Below, in pieces: positions 11,977-23,712 of a DNA stretch of 64,000 nucleotides. Every line of letters begins with the position of its first letter. Position 1 is the stretch's first letter. Source of the DNA: Vigna angularis (taxonomy: Eukaryota > Streptophyta > Magnoliopsida > Fabales > Fabaceae). The stretch covers positions 21,211,501 through 21,275,500 of the forward strand of contig NC_068975.1 of NCBI RefSeq assembly GCF_016808095.1, read 5' to 3'. The position numbers and the translations under genes were made by a program. The notes under the pieces are model-generated. The model saw only the letters and a program-made list of their open reading frames with translations, did not search any database and had not been told where the DNA came from.

Positions 11977-11985
11977 TATTTATAG
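11977..11985 (+). promoter_or_regulatory. TATA box of the RbcX gene
   Basis: TATTTATAG lies about 90 bp upstream of the start codon at 12074, which would give a 5' leader of roughly 60 nt. The region around it is pyrimidine-rich, as is common at plant transcription starts. Confidence 0.55.
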
Positions 11986-12073
11986 AGTTCCATTGTCTTT
12001 TGAGGCAATTTTGAACCTTTGGTTTGTGTGTTCTTGAAGAGGTTTTCTGTGGAGATTGGAATAGTGAGAGAGG

Positions 12074-14755
12074 ATGGTGGGTGCTCTGTCTGTTGTGGGA
12101 TCATCAGTGGTGGAATCTCACACTGGTCCTTGTTTGTGTGTGGATGCTCTTCCCACAACAACTAGTGTCAATCTGAAGAGTGGTGGAGATGTTGTTCTGT
12201 GCAAGAATTTGATGGGAAGGAAGCACTTGACGAAGCATGGTGGAGGAACCATGAAATTGAGCAGTTCTTTCATTGATCCTGGAAGAGAGTGGAGACTCTT
12301 TGTTAGCAGAAGTTGCAAGAGGCAGCGTAAGGATAGGAGCGTCGCCATTGTCAACGAGCTTGGAGGCCAATACGAAGAAGGTTTTGAAGATGTTAAAACG
12401 GTAACATGTTTGATATATGCAAAAGAATAACACAAACACTTAGATCTGATATTTTAATATGTTTGGATCAAAGTTTAAGTTCCAATGAATTTTCTTTATC
12501 AACTGAGTTTGCAGAAACAATAAAATTGAAACTAAACTCGGTTTATAGTCAGAACTAACTGAAAATCATACAACAGACTTTTTTGTTTTACTTTTTGAAT
12601 GGTTCTTACTGAAAACTAAGCATGACCTATTTAGTTTAAGTTTACTATAACTCGGTTTCTGCTTTAGCATTGCTTTTTTTACCTTTTCTAATGAGTGTTT
12701 GCTTTATTGCATATTCTAATTCTAATTTCTAATACATTCTGAAGTTTATATTATAATGCAAAAAATGTCATTTGTTAGATGATTGTGAGTCTTAGCTTTC
12801 AATGGGAGTCCCAAGAAGCTCTTAAACTAATAACCTTCTGCACTATTCTACCATGAAATAAGAATGCAAAATTGTTTATCTCATCGTGAAATGTGTTAAG
12901 GAACAAGAGTTACCTGAAAGAGTAATATATACATATATTGTGTTCAATATAATAAAGATTTCAAAGTATATATGTGGGAAATGTGACAGGATCCTTCTGT
13001 TTTTCTTCAATTTCAGTCTTTAGATGTATATGGTCATTTTTTCAAAACGCTGATCTGAACTTGTCTCCATTACAAAGATGAGAGCTGTTTCCTTTTGATA
13101 AGTTATCATTTTCTTCTAATATATATCTCATGGTGACAGTGCAAATATCAAAGAAGAGCTCATACAAGTAGTACTACAAATTACAAAATGGCTTTTCATT
13201 TTTCCATAAGAGGAAGATAGTTTTCACTCATTATGAGTGTTTTATATTCAATGAGATTATGTTTTTTTATTACGTTTCTACCTTTTGATCATCACCAATC
13301 TGTCTGCTATGATACAAAAACACTAAACGTTGTATGCGATCTAACTGATGCATCATTGGAAACAGCAAATGCTCAACTATTTCACATACAAGGCTGTGAG
13401 GACTGTTCTTCATCAGTTGTATGAGATGAACCCTCCTAAATATACGTGGTTCTACAAGTAAGTCAAGTTTCTATTAATTCGAGGAAACATGTTTCAACCA
13501 AGATTTACATTGCAATGTGATTATTGTAGTTCGAAATGTGCTTTTGGTTTTGTTTTCAAGATGTGAACCAAGTGGTGAGGATAAAATTGTTAGTTTTATT
13601 ATATCCTTTGCAAATTCTTGAAAACATGACAGAATAAAACAGTGTGATAGTTTTCAATTATTAGTGAAAACATGGGAACTGAAAATAAAAACAAACTGAA
13701 TGGACCCTGAATCTGCTGTGTACATAACATGAATTCATTGAATATTTCTTCCCCTTCAAACATGCTAGGAAATAATGATTGTTGAAGGAATAGAGCAATT
13801 TAAGAAGGTTCAGAGTGATTATTAAAGTAGAATATGGTGATTCACAGCTACCTCATAATTATTTAGATGTTTGCAATGCTTTCTTTGTTCACAGTTTTGT
13901 TGCATCAAACAAACCAAGAGATGGAAAACGCTTTATTCGATCCCTTGGGAAGGTAATCTTTTGTGCCAAGCTAGTTGGTTCATTCTTTGGAAATTTTCAA
14001 ATAAAGATATATGGTATGTTGTTGGAATTCCTACGTGGAGTAGAGATAAACATCAAAATTAATTGATTAATTTTCAATTCATAGGAGCAACAAGAGCTTG
14101 CGGAAAGAGTGATGCTAACTCGGCTTCACCTTTATAGTAAATGGGTCAAGGTAATAGAATTGAATACTCTCTTTCTCAATGTGTGTGGCTTTAAAGTGAC
14201 AGACATTTGACATTCACTTGAGAAAAATTGAGAAAAATAATTTTTTGACACACTTAAATTTTTTACATTCATTTGATATTATCCTTTTCTACTTTTTACT
14301 CTTTTCTTTCTTGAAAAAATAAAAAAAAATTATACTTTTATAACCATTTTATCCTTATATTCGATGTCAAATGAATGTAAAAAATTTATGTGTTAAAGTA
14401 TATTTTTCATCTATAAAAGTGAAGAAATAATGTCATGACACACTTTTACATTCATTTGACACATGATACATGGATAAAATGGTCTAAAAAGTGTAAAGTT
14501 TTTAAGTTTTTCAAGAAAGAAGAGAATAAAAAATAAGTAAGGGTAATGTCAAATGAATGTAAAAAATGTAGATGTGTCAAATAATATTTTTCAGGTATGA
14601 TGTAGTTAACTTTAGAAGCATTGTTTGTGCAGAAATGTGACCATGCAGAGATATACAAGGAAATCTCTGATGAAAACTTGGAGTTAATGAGGGAACGGCT
14701 GATGGAGACAGTAATATGGCCCTCAGATGACACAAACAGTGAAAAAATTGGCTGA
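12074..14755 (+). CDS. RBCX: Chaperonin-like RbcX protein, chloroplast
   Basis: RbcX binds the C-terminal tail of the Rubisco large subunit after chaperonin folding and helps assemble the L8 core in the chloroplast stroma. Five exons join in frame with GT-AG introns: 12074-12400, 13366-13457, 13895-13952, 14085-14150 and 14633-14755, giving 221 aa, close to plant RbcX proteins of about 200 aa. Residues 1 to about 100 are Ser/Thr- and basic-rich without family conservation, fitting a transit peptide. From residue 110 the helical RbcX core begins: LNYFTYKAVRTVLHQLYEMN, then PPKYTWFYNF, DGKRFIRSLGK, ELAERVMLTRLHLYSKW and a C-terminal RERLMETVIWPSDDTN. The start was chosen as the first ATG of the long first exon below the TATA box. 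I cannot tell which of the two plant RbcX paralogues it is. Intron 4 contains two MITE copies. Confidence 0.93.
14245..14580. mobile_element. Two adjacent MITE copies in RbcX intron 4
   Basis: Each copy (about 14245-14398 and 14436-14580) starts with (T)TGACACAC(T)T, then a TTTTACATTCATTTGA string, and ends with the complement, TCAAATGAATGTAAAAAAT and ATGTGTYAA. The copies are about 150 bp, head-to-tail, with a 37-bp spacer. They occupy most of the 482-bp intron. The superfamily is undetermined. Confidence 0.75.
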
Positions 14756-16489
14756 TAATTCTTCTCACTTTTTAGTTTCTGTCTTGAGCCTCTTCCTAGT
14801 CTAGGTATATTTTTTTGTTTCAACATCAATCTGTTTTGCTTCCAAAATTGTTATTTCTGTCGTTTTCCTTTAATAGGATTCTCAGTTTTACGTTATGTAA
14901 ATTATGTATATAATTGCACCTCGTTAAATACACAGTCCATTATATATCGGTAGTTTCAAATGAATTTGCAAGTGTATGAAAATTACCTTGTTAAATTCAT
15001 TATCCATTTTATGTTGTGCACAAACCATTATTTATCGCTAGATCAGGAGCCATCTCGGCTTCAAAATTAACGGCTTGAAATAGTGAATGGTAAAGTTAAG
15101 ATTGAACTGGCTACTAAATATAAAATCACAAAGGATACGTTATTATAAACCTTTTTCTATACAATATTTATGTTTATTTTCAATCAATTATTTAAATGCT
15201 TTAATTTTTATTTTAAATTGTTTTTCATTTAAACTTTAAACATTTGTTTTTAATTTTATTATTTTCAATATTTGCATTAAATAAAACGAATGGTTCTGTA
15301 CTGTTATATTTTTTTATCGCATAAGAGTTTTTATCTGTTTAAGTAATTACATTTATTTTGTTTTTTTATTAAATTTATAATTATACATACATTATAGATA
15401 TTAAGCATAGCATTTATTTTTCAAAAACTGTTTGCCTTCTAAATAATTCTAGTTTATAAGAGAGAAATTAAATTTTTAGAATATCAATATTTTTAGTATG
15501 TCTTAAACATTCTACTGTTCATACAACCCTTTGACGTGGTAAATATATTAAAATTACTTTAAAGTAGAATAGAATTTAAAAAAAAAAATTCCTTCACGAG
15601 GTGATTTAGGTGTTGTTCGAACAGAGTAATATTTAATCCTGTGAAATCTAAAACCAAAAGTGTTCTATTACAAATATTATAAGATGATAGTATATTTGAA
15701 CTATACAAATACAACTCCTAAATGTCACGAAAAGGAAGAAATATAACAAATTTCAAGTTTCCCGATAAATTTTATTTTTTCAGATATGTGAATAAAAAAA
15801 TCTGTGATTCATACATAGACATTCTCTCTTTATATATTTGTTTTCTGAAATAGACTTCGGGAGATATTGGACCCTCCAAATAAGTATGAGAACTTTCATA
15901 CATTAATACAAAGTTCTAAAAATGAATCTCATCCATACTAAAAGCTTCAAGTGACTATCCTCTAGCATGTGCCCAATATGGCAGGATGAGTCTGTTTCGT
16001 CAACATTTATAAGACATTTCTGGTCTAAACTTTTCAAGTTTCTAAAACCGTCTAAGAGGTTCTTTTAAACAATAGTATAAATTCTAATGTCAAATTGAAC
16101 ATGTTTTTTCCATGATATCCCAAATCCATACCATTGACTATCACTGATGGACCATAAATAAATCTATTATAGTAATTATTTGTAAATAACGTCATGGAAA
16201 ATGGGAGAGAGTACCACTTCTATACACCAGAGTAATTAATTTCACCATGTAAAAATTTGGTACTTTTTTGTAATTCAGTTCGTGTTAATGAATTAAGCAC
16301 AAATTAGATCATAGAAAGAAGATGAAGCTATCAAGAAAGAAAGAAAAAAAAAGGAAAAAGAGACTAAAAATACAACCGTTTTCAGACAACCATTCCAGGA
16401 AGCTAATTCTGGGTATTAAAAGTCCTATGAATATTCATTTTGGAACAACATGAAGACCACGGAAAAGAAAGATGAATGAACAAAGTTGC
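14756..16489. other. AT-rich intergenic DNA, nothing recognised
   Basis: Contains the RbcX 3' untranslated region at its left edge (14756 to about 14950). Beyond that no gene or bounded repeat could be supported. Confidence 0.5.
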
Positions 16490-16797
16490 TCATTCTTCAT
16501 CTTTGGCAGTGGCTGGAAAAGAGGTTTTATCCTCAAACTCAATGGTCAATTTGTTATCTGCATCTGTAAATGACATGTCCATGAAGCTGACCAAAAATGC
16601 TCAACACAACATAATCGAGAAATATTGTTAAGCTTTTTGGACCGTAAAACGTCCTCAAATGGATGGAGAGCTTGGGTGGGCGCCCTTTTTTCAATTTTCA
16701 AGAACAGAATTCCTAAATGTAATAATAATAAAAAAAAAAACACTTACCGATCATAACTTGTCCTTGCATCCTCACCAAATATAGCCACTACCACCAT
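16490..16797 (-). CDS. Possible two-exon small protein or gene remnant (48 aa)
   Basis: On the minus strand an ATG at 16797 opens 50 bp reading MVVVAIFGEDARTSYD. It ends at a good donor, CG|GTAAGTG (16748). Using the acceptor CAG before 16586, the frame continues for 97 bp to TGA at 16490. The second exon reads like real coding sequence (MSFTDADNKLTIEFEDKTSF, then a Lys/Asp/Glu-rich tail). I recognise no family. It may be a genuine small protein, the 3' end of a lost larger gene or part of a non-coding transcript. It lies 1.0 kb downstream of the ARMC8 stop on the same strand. The only support is the splice signals and the look of the second exon. Confidence 0.25.
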
Positions 16798-17797
16798 GAA
16801 TTGTGATCACCATCACCATAGTCATGGTCATCCCCCATAAATATTTATGAATTTTTCTTTCTAAATTGACAATATTTTGAAAATGAGAATAAACTTCCTT
16901 TAAAAATTGTTCTCATACAAAATATTGGCATGTAACATTCATGAACTTTATTAACTAAAGATCAAGGAATTCATAAATAAAACCTAGAAAATGAAAATTA
17001 CAAGGCATGCATGAATGCCAGAAACATAGACACAGACAATTATACTATTTGCAAATATAACCAAAATTAAATTGAACTCGGTTCTAATTGCCATTTACTA
17101 CTCATATCTTACAACACTAAAGCCTGTAAATCTACTATGAGTCTATGATCACCTGATTTACAAAAAAAAGTAATACATATCGTGCACAAGAAAGAAAAGA
17201 GATTTTGAGGGTAACCTGGCCAAGAGTGCTTACAGAACCACAAAGCTCTGACACTGCCCTGACTGGTTAGAAGAAATAGCAAACCCTTACACTGGTTTTC
17301 TCAAAAGATTAAATGTGTTACCACATTAGTCCTCTAAAGATACCTGTCCCCCAATTAATCTTTTATGTATTTGGGTCTTCTGAGGGAATACACTGGACAA
17401 AAATCTTTGGACAGCTTATGAGGTCACACGAGTCTATGGGAGACCAACTTAGGAGCTTACTCAAAGATAAACTATAGCATATTGATACACCTGCAAAGGA
17501 AATAAAAAGAAAAAGAAATGCAATTTGATACATTAGAAGAAAGCAGTACCATCTTCTAGTCAAGAAACTTGGGATATACTTAATAATAGTAAACTGGTGC
17601 CAGGTATGGCAAACAATGTTAGTGTAAGGAGAAAAAATTGTAGACCATTAATTGAAACATACCATATTGAAAGCTGATGCAGAAGGCTGGAGACTACATT
17701 GTATAATAAAGAACATATGAGAAATAAATTCTATCAACATCCCTTTTATCCACTTTGTTCTTGGCCAAAGGACTTGGTAAAGTGGACTTCAATGCAC
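16798..17797. other. Region downstream of ARMC8, includes its 3' UTR
   Basis: No further coding blocks. The right-hand part (about 17200-17797) has balanced composition and probably contains the 3' untranslated region of the ARMC8 gene, which is transcribed leftward. A 66-aa minus-strand frame at 17363-17563 has no family signature. Confidence 0.5.
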
Positions 17798-20700
17798 TTA
17801 ACTATCACCAAAAGTAATAATCTGTCCAAGTGCAAGTCTCGCTCGAAGCTGCATCGACAGAAGAACATTTACAAATCAACTACTTAACACTGCAAAACAT
17901 AAAAAAATTCAGGATAAAGATTAAAGGACCTTCACATCCATGCAAGAATCATTGACCATCTTTTTTATTCGAGAAACAATGCCAAAACTACGTAGATTTA
18001 CAATCCGACCAAATGCACCAGGACTAGAAGGAAAAGTGAGGTTTATTACAACCCACACTGCAGCTGTGCGTAAGCGACTGTCAGGACTATGCAAAAACTG
18101 CTCAAAGAAAGAGTGAGACCCGTTCTCGTCTTGAGGGAAGAGTAGCTGCATAACTGCTTCCTTATGAAACTCATTGCCACTTGCAATATTACTGAGAATA
18201 TACATCCCCTGCATGGAAAATAAAACCAAAAGGCATGTAATAGATAAACAGCTCGAGATCGATTATAAAGTGTGGAAATCTATGATAATTAATTTCAGTA
18301 ACTACTTCCAACCTGTATCCCAATTTCAATTTTAGAAGACTTTTGTAACTGTCTTCCAACAGCATCCAGTATGATACCATCTTCAGCAAAAGCATGCTCA
18401 ACAGAGTACAGACATCCATCAACAAAATTGCGAACAAGGGCCAGAGCTTGTTCTTGAACAGAAGGTTCAGGATCTGCAAGGTATACACAATCAAGGTCAA
18501 CTTATTTGGAAATAGTTACCAATATAACAGTAAAAACCTGAAGACCAATAAATACCACAAATAAGGCTAGCCATTGAAGATGCTGTTAACTCCACAAAAA
18601 CTCCTTCCTTGCATATCGTGTCTGCAAGGAATACCATATTCCTCAATGCCCATACAGCATTTAATCTTAAGGACGAATCCATTGACTTGGTCAATTGCAC
18701 AAGCTCTTTAACGCCCCCACATTGTACGAATATTGATTTATGTGGCAAGAAGTCAACCACTATATTGCTGATGGCACCAAGGGCTGCAACCTGGAACATA
18801 AAACAGAAAAGGATCACCTTACTAAGCTTCAACAAAATTTATAAGGCCACATCTGTTTAATTACAATTAATCAGAATATTTTTTGCCAACAAAAAAGTCT
18901 TAGGGGGAACAAGACTATGACTTGAGTCTAATTAAAGGTAAGCTTCCCAACAAATATTATAGCCCTAGTGATAACCCCATATCGTGCAAGACCAAGATAC
19001 AGAATGGGTGAAATAGCATGTAATCTTATAATATGATCATCAAAACATTATCCCCCTGAGACAACCTTATTTAATGTGAGACATAACCATTTCAGTCCTA
19101 AATCATCTGAATTTGTCAATCAACGGCAGTGCTTCAAGTAACCGCTTTTTATAATGTATGGAAAATATATGTTTCAAATTTAGATCAATGGAAAGCATCA
19201 GAATTCTCATTGCAATACCATAGACATAGCTAAATTTACAAGTAACAAATGGATATTCAATCTTTCGTTTGCTATGTATCCCTCAATTTTCAAATTTTAG
19301 AAGTTCCTCCTTTGTTGTTTTTTTTTTTCATCAGCACCCACCTTTATGCAAGATGTTCCTTTTCTGAATTTAGAAACTATTCAACATGGCATAATGAGAA
19401 ATTAAAATTACAGATACATCCAAAATACCTGGACAGAAGTAGAAAGATCAGAGAGAAGCCGAACCAAAGGAAAAACAACCCTTTCATTCATAAAACAACC
19501 TGCACTCAAATTCTGAACACAGTTTCATGAGAATTAAACTGTACATAGCACTAGTATAATACACTTCAAGTGCCAGACGTCATTTCATGTTACATACCTT
19601 GATTGAGCGAGAAACACTTCTCAAGCAAATGCAAGCTGCAGTGCGTACCCTGGCATCCTCATGAGTTAAGGCATCAATTACTAGGTTCAAGACCTGTAAC
19701 ACAAAGTGTATTAGAAGTTGAAAGTGGACTTGGGATTTTAAACCATTATGTACTAGTGCAAGCTTTATTATAACTTCATCCATTGAAAATGAGAAGAAAC
19801 ACCAGAATTGGCTTCAGTAATCTATCAGGAAGAAATGCAGCTTAGCAGTGACTCAAACATGTTCATAAATGGGAACATGGGGTGGTATAGAACATCTTTA
19901 GACAACACTAAATGTCCAAAATCAGCAACACAGATAACTAATTAAAGGGGTCAGCACAACACTTTGTCAACAATCCATTTATACGGGTGCAAAAACTTGC
20001 ATCTTTATGGCAGATTTTGGAATTCACCCTGGTGGGATAAGATTTTGTTGTTTATGGCAGACTCCTGGTTACAATGTCAAAATTAATTATTTGGTTGCAA
20101 CTTGCATGGTAGTCAATCAAATTAATGATAGGAAAAATAAAATTGGCATCCTAACAAGTTGCTTCAGCTGAAATACTTTTACATCTAAAAATATCAGCAA
20201 AAGTATATTTTCATGTAAAATCCCATACAAGTGGCCAGAGGATTTGTAGAAAGGTAATTATGAGCTAAATGAACTAAAAATTATTTCAGTTAAACTAATA
20301 TTGTTCTAGAAAGCAAATGCAGTTCGTATAGACATGCAAAAAACTGCATGTAAACACACAGGTGCCAAGACAAAATGAAAAAAAAAAAAATAGAGCTGTT
20401 AGTAACCCATGCACAAAATTAAAGACAAATCACATAAGTATTCTTATTAGCAAATCTATTAGTTTCAGGATTCTTAGTTCACATCTTGCCAAATTATCTA
20501 TAACCTATGATGAATGGATACAATATGTATTTGTTAAAACAATACGTTAATTTTTGAAAATATAGGATACAATACTTTAAGAGTAATTACAAATAACTAC
20601 ATCTAAATTAAAAATATATTTGTACTTCTACAAATTACAAAAAATAAAATAACAATTGTAACAATACAGATTTAGGAGAAATATAACAATATAACTTCAG

Positions 20701-23700
20701 GGAAAAATTAAAAGTATGATTGTATTATATAACAATGAAATACATTTCACACCATAGTTAATATAATAACATAAAAATTTATTAACATTATTATGATGAA
20801 ATTTTAATATAAAAGTATACATTCTAATACATCTTATGGTAATTTTGGCACAGTGCAAAAAAGGATAAAAGAGAAATGTAAAGTTATAAAAGGTTTATTG
20901 ATATAAATATTAAAATATTAGTCTTGAAAATGAAATACAGTTGTTGGTTACATTAGCGCAGCGTATAAGACTACAGTAGCAAAAAAGATAAATTTAAAAG
21001 TAAGAAGAAAGGAAAAAACCGCTATGTCATCTCTGTGCAGGAACACACCAGTGCGACCACCGTCATTTCCCTTAAAACTCTATGTTTAATATCAAACATG
21101 TGGAACTGAGCTTGTTTATTGTTTGAAGAAATTTAATTATTCGATTATATAAACAACTTGCACAAGTAAGTGCCATATCAGCAGATAATAAATCTTCAAA
21201 AATTTGGGAGTCCAGTTTTATCTCAATGTATCTGATTTTTTAATATTTATCTTTTAAATAAAAAGATAATGCATACTGATTGGATATATATCTATCCCGT
21301 AACCAAAGGAGGTATCAGTATAGGACAAATATCCAACACTGGTAGGGGTCAAAAACCACATATTGGTGAACCAGAGTCCAACATTTCTCCAATCATACAC
21401 CAGATACCTTTCATCCTTGCAAGCACCCTCGCCTATGGTGCTATTATAATGAATGACTATAAAAATAACTAAGTGAAGCTTTTTCATTGATGTCTCAATT
21501 TTGCAGTAATGAATACAATAATGCATGTGTTGAAAAAGAAAAACATGAACACAAGCAACAGACCTGCAACGAAAGAAAACTAGACCTGCAGCACTCCAAT
21601 TTTGAGCAAAGATCAGCCAAGGCCAGAAGTACCCCTTCAAGCCTTTTAGGTTGTATGGGATGCTTTTGTAAAAGGCAGTTGAACTTATTAATAGCATTTG
21701 CCTCAAACGCTAACTTCTGCAAATCTTCCTTCTCTGCAATTAAACTTGAGAAAGCAAAAGAAGCTTCATCCCCAACTTGACCAGAATCATCAAGGAGCTC
21801 AAGCAAAATGTAGACCAATTTGGTTTTCATTCCTATATCTTGGAGATAGCATGTCGAAGAATTCTTCACAGAAATCAAGCACAAGCAGGCTAGTAGTCTT
21901 GTTCGAGGATATTTGTCTTTAGTTAATTCAGTAACAGAATGTAAAGCTCTTCCACAGCGAAGTTCAACAAAGTTAGAGACAGCTGTTGGGTTGTCTCTAA
22001 TAATTGCAGCTAATGACTCTAGACTAGCATCTCGCTGACTTAGAGAACCATCAAGAAGACTAGTGAGTTTCTCTAAAACACCAGCGTGGCATAATATATT
22101 TTGTTCCCCATTTGTCTTGCAAGAATGAATAACAATGCCTGCACCTAGCCCAGTAAGATTTTCATTCTCACTTTTCAATAATGAAAGAAGAAATTGCATG
22201 TTTTCCTCTTGAAAAAAATCATACTTTGGAGCTAGTTTTGATTGATAAATCATCCGTAAAGAACGAGCTGCAGCATCCAGAACCTGATAAGACGGAGAGA
22301 ACAGGTGATTAAATGGTATGCCAAATGAAAATAGCATAAAAAAACATAAATAATGAAGTCAACATTTCGTATTTATATCTTTTCAACAAAGGACTGCCAT
22401 CACTACACTGCTTCATCTTTTTCTCCTTTTCCATTACCTCTCCACATTGTCCTAATTCTAAATCTCAAAGACAATGAGAAGGAAATATAAAACTTCTTCT
22501 TGGCCGCCTGACCAGACAGGTAACACACCTGCTCTGGAAGTCACCTTTACATCTAGAATTCTAAGCTGGCATTGCTCTCACCAGAGTGAACCTGATTTAC
22601 AACGCCAACCCCAATCAACTGGCATACTATGAACCTAGTTAAGTTTGTAACCAACACATGCAGAGCGTACAAGTAAGCCACGAGACATCTCAACAGCCTT
22701 ATTCATTTTTCCCTCCAGAGAAACTCCGTAAAGGGCTCAAAAACTAGAAAATAACAAACTAAACTTCTCTCGCGTACTAACTTCGGCATTAGAGTCCCTG
22801 CAGTGCCACCACAGGAGCACCCATCACTGCAAATTTTACCGTAGCACGATCCTCGGTGGGGATCCTTTTTGAAACTCCTCGTGATTCCGTAACAGTAGCA
22901 AATACCAGTAAGAATTCTACCCACAAACAGGATTGAGTACATCTATAACTCATCACTAAACAGAAACATCGAATACTTCATAGTCAACATCCTTGTTTAA
23001 TATTCGGCCGGAGCAGATAAACATATAAAATAATAAAAAATTTATAGCAGTGAACAAGAACTAGGAAGCATAAACTATATTATCAACACTACAATTAATC
23101 TTCAGAAAAGGTAATTGAATTTCAAAGATGTTGGCAGAAAGATTAACTAACTCAAAACGAAATAAAACTGTCACAACCAGGATTATAATTTTTAGCTCTA
23201 TTGGATTACGACGAAGAAAACCTTACAAAATTAAGAATCATACAACCCACATTTCATTTTCGTTCTAAAACTTAAACCAATAGCACACTGATCACAGCAG
23301 GAATGAATTTTCCGACAAAACAAACATTAAAAAGGTATAAAAAAGCAGTTGCAAACGGTTAAAAAATTGAATAAACCTTCTCGTCAGGAGCGGAGAGGAG
23401 TCCGATCAAGCGCGGAAAAGCTCCGGCGTCAAGGACGGCACGGACGCCGGCATCTACGCCGCAGGCGAAGCTTCCGAGCGCGGCGGCAGACTGGACAATG
23501 AGGTTGGGGTTGGAGTCAGCGAGCGCGGCGGCAACAGCGGGGACGGCGCCGAGCTTGATGTAGGAGAGCTTCTTTGTTCGGTTTCCAATTATGTGGTTCT
23601 TCACCTCGCGGATGGCTCTGAATTTCACCGCGCCATCGGAGGAGGCGAGGCGGTCGAGGATCGGATCGGAGGACGACAGGCCCTTGGCAGAAGAAGCGTA

Positions 23701-23712
23701 CGGCGTTGGCAT
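17798..23712 (-). CDS. ARMC8: Armadillo repeat-containing protein 8 (ARMC8/Gid5 type)
   Basis: ARMC8 is the yeast Gid5 counterpart, a scaffold subunit of the GID/CTLH ubiquitin ligase. The role in this plant is inferred from homology. Eight exons join in frame on the minus strand: 23712-23377, 22283-21564, 19693-19598, 19512-19429, 18790-18556, 18473-18313, 18208-17930 and 17848-17798. They give 653 aa, close to the roughly 670 aa of animal ARMC8. Repeated armadillo helices fill the length, for example KLSYIKLGAVPAVAAALADS, NLIVQSAAALGSFACGV, RVRTAACICLRSVSRSIK, VAALGAISNIVVDFLPHKS and LRLNAVWALRNMVFLAD. It ends RARLALGQIITFGDS. I chose the ATG at 23712 (MPTPYASS) because ARM homology starts soon after; an in-frame ATG at 23832 would add 40 non-conserved residues. 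The largest introns are 1.87 kb (after exon 2) and 1.09 kb (after exon 1). Exon 1 is notably GC-rich. Confidence 0.92.
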
